From positions 1 to 5,532 of the forward strand of contig JAICWZ010000147.1 in NCBI GenBank assembly GCA_025966355.1: a stretch of DNA of 5,532 bases, read 5' to 3'. Each line of letters starts with the position of its first letter. The stretch's first letter is position 1. Origin of the DNA: Thermomicrobiaceae bacterium. GTDB lineage: Bacteria > Chloroflexota > Chloroflexia > Thermomicrobiales > Thermomicrobiaceae. This document shows positions 5,448-5,532 of the stretch, in pieces. Position numbers and translations under genes: made by a program. The notes beneath the pieces are model-generated. The model was not told the DNA's origin and made no database searches. It was given only the letters and a program-made list of their open reading frames with translations.

Positions 5448-5532
5448 GGTCGTGCCACGATTCAGAAGTAACGCCGGGATGATGGCAAGCAGGCAGATGA
5501 CGGCCGCGACCGCGAACGTGTCGCGGATGATC
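5442..5532 (-). CDS. C-terminal tail of a membrane protein, probably an MFS transporter (runs off right edge)
   Basis: Reading the minus strand from the right edge gives 29 codons ending in TGA (5444-5442). The peptide begins IIRDTF, continues with a hydrophobic helix (AVAAVICLLAIIPALLL) and ends NRGTTD. A final helix preceded by an Asp-x-Phe turn and followed by a short polar tail is typical of the last transmembrane segment of drug-efflux MFS transporters of the DHA2 type. The assignment to MFS is inference from this short piece; another polytopic membrane protein is possible. The stop lies two bases from the stop of the epimerase gene on the opposite strand. Confidence 0.55.
   Translation of the reverse strand, partial: IIRDTFAVAAVICLLAIIPALLLNRGTTD

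Overview
The window looks like a piece of a GC-rich bacterial chromosome, most likely from the phylum Chloroflexota (Thermomicrobia or a near relative). This assignment is an inference. It rests on the secreted glycoside hydrolase, whose N-terminal repeats (pattern YFPET...F..YW...GGL..GYPI...QYFERA.FEYHPEY.GT.Y.V.L) are typical of Chloroflexota extracellular proteins, and on the two FHA-domain proteins (a DUF3662-FHA protein and a membrane-anchored FHA protein) encoded close to ribulose-phosphate 3-epimerase. No rRNA, tRNA, CRISPR array, insertion sequence or phage gene was found.

Layout, left to right. 1-400 (minus): N-terminal 133 residues of a family 2 glycosyltransferase that runs off the left edge. 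401-498: short gap with an 8-bp hairpin in the leader of the glycosyltransferase gene. 499-2244 (minus): secreted protein with a signal peptide, two Chloroflexota-type repeats and a clan-A (GH39/PslG-like) glycoside hydrolase domain. 2257-2472: about 215 bases without a convincing gene, holding a GC-rich hairpin directly after the FHA operon and a second weaker one. 2473-2925 and 2925-3704 (both minus): a two-gene FHA operon whose stop and start codons overlap as TAATG. It is preceded by a near-consensus housekeeping promoter (TTGACC-18-TATAAT) at 3756-3785. 3782-4678 (minus): polytopic membrane protein of unknown function with an apparent internal duplication. 4679-4755: divergent intergenic region. 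4756-5439 (plus): ribulose-phosphate 3-epimerase. 5442-5532 (minus): C-terminal tail of a membrane protein, probably a transporter, that runs off the right edge and converges on the epimerase gene with only two bases between the stop codons.

How the genes may work together. The FHA pair probably reads Ser/Thr-kinase phosphorylation at the membrane; no kinase or phosphatase lies in the window. The glycosyltransferase and the secreted glycoside hydrolase are neighbours on one strand and could both act on cell-surface or extracellular polysaccharide, but nothing in the sequence proves a shared pathway. The epimerase is a housekeeping pentose-phosphate enzyme. I did not find a clearly new defence or mobile system. 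The most noteworthy items are the duplicated membrane protein, the strong FHA promoter that carries the upstream gene's stop codon inside its -35 box, and the 14-bp perfect palindrome that holds the stop codons of both convergent genes.
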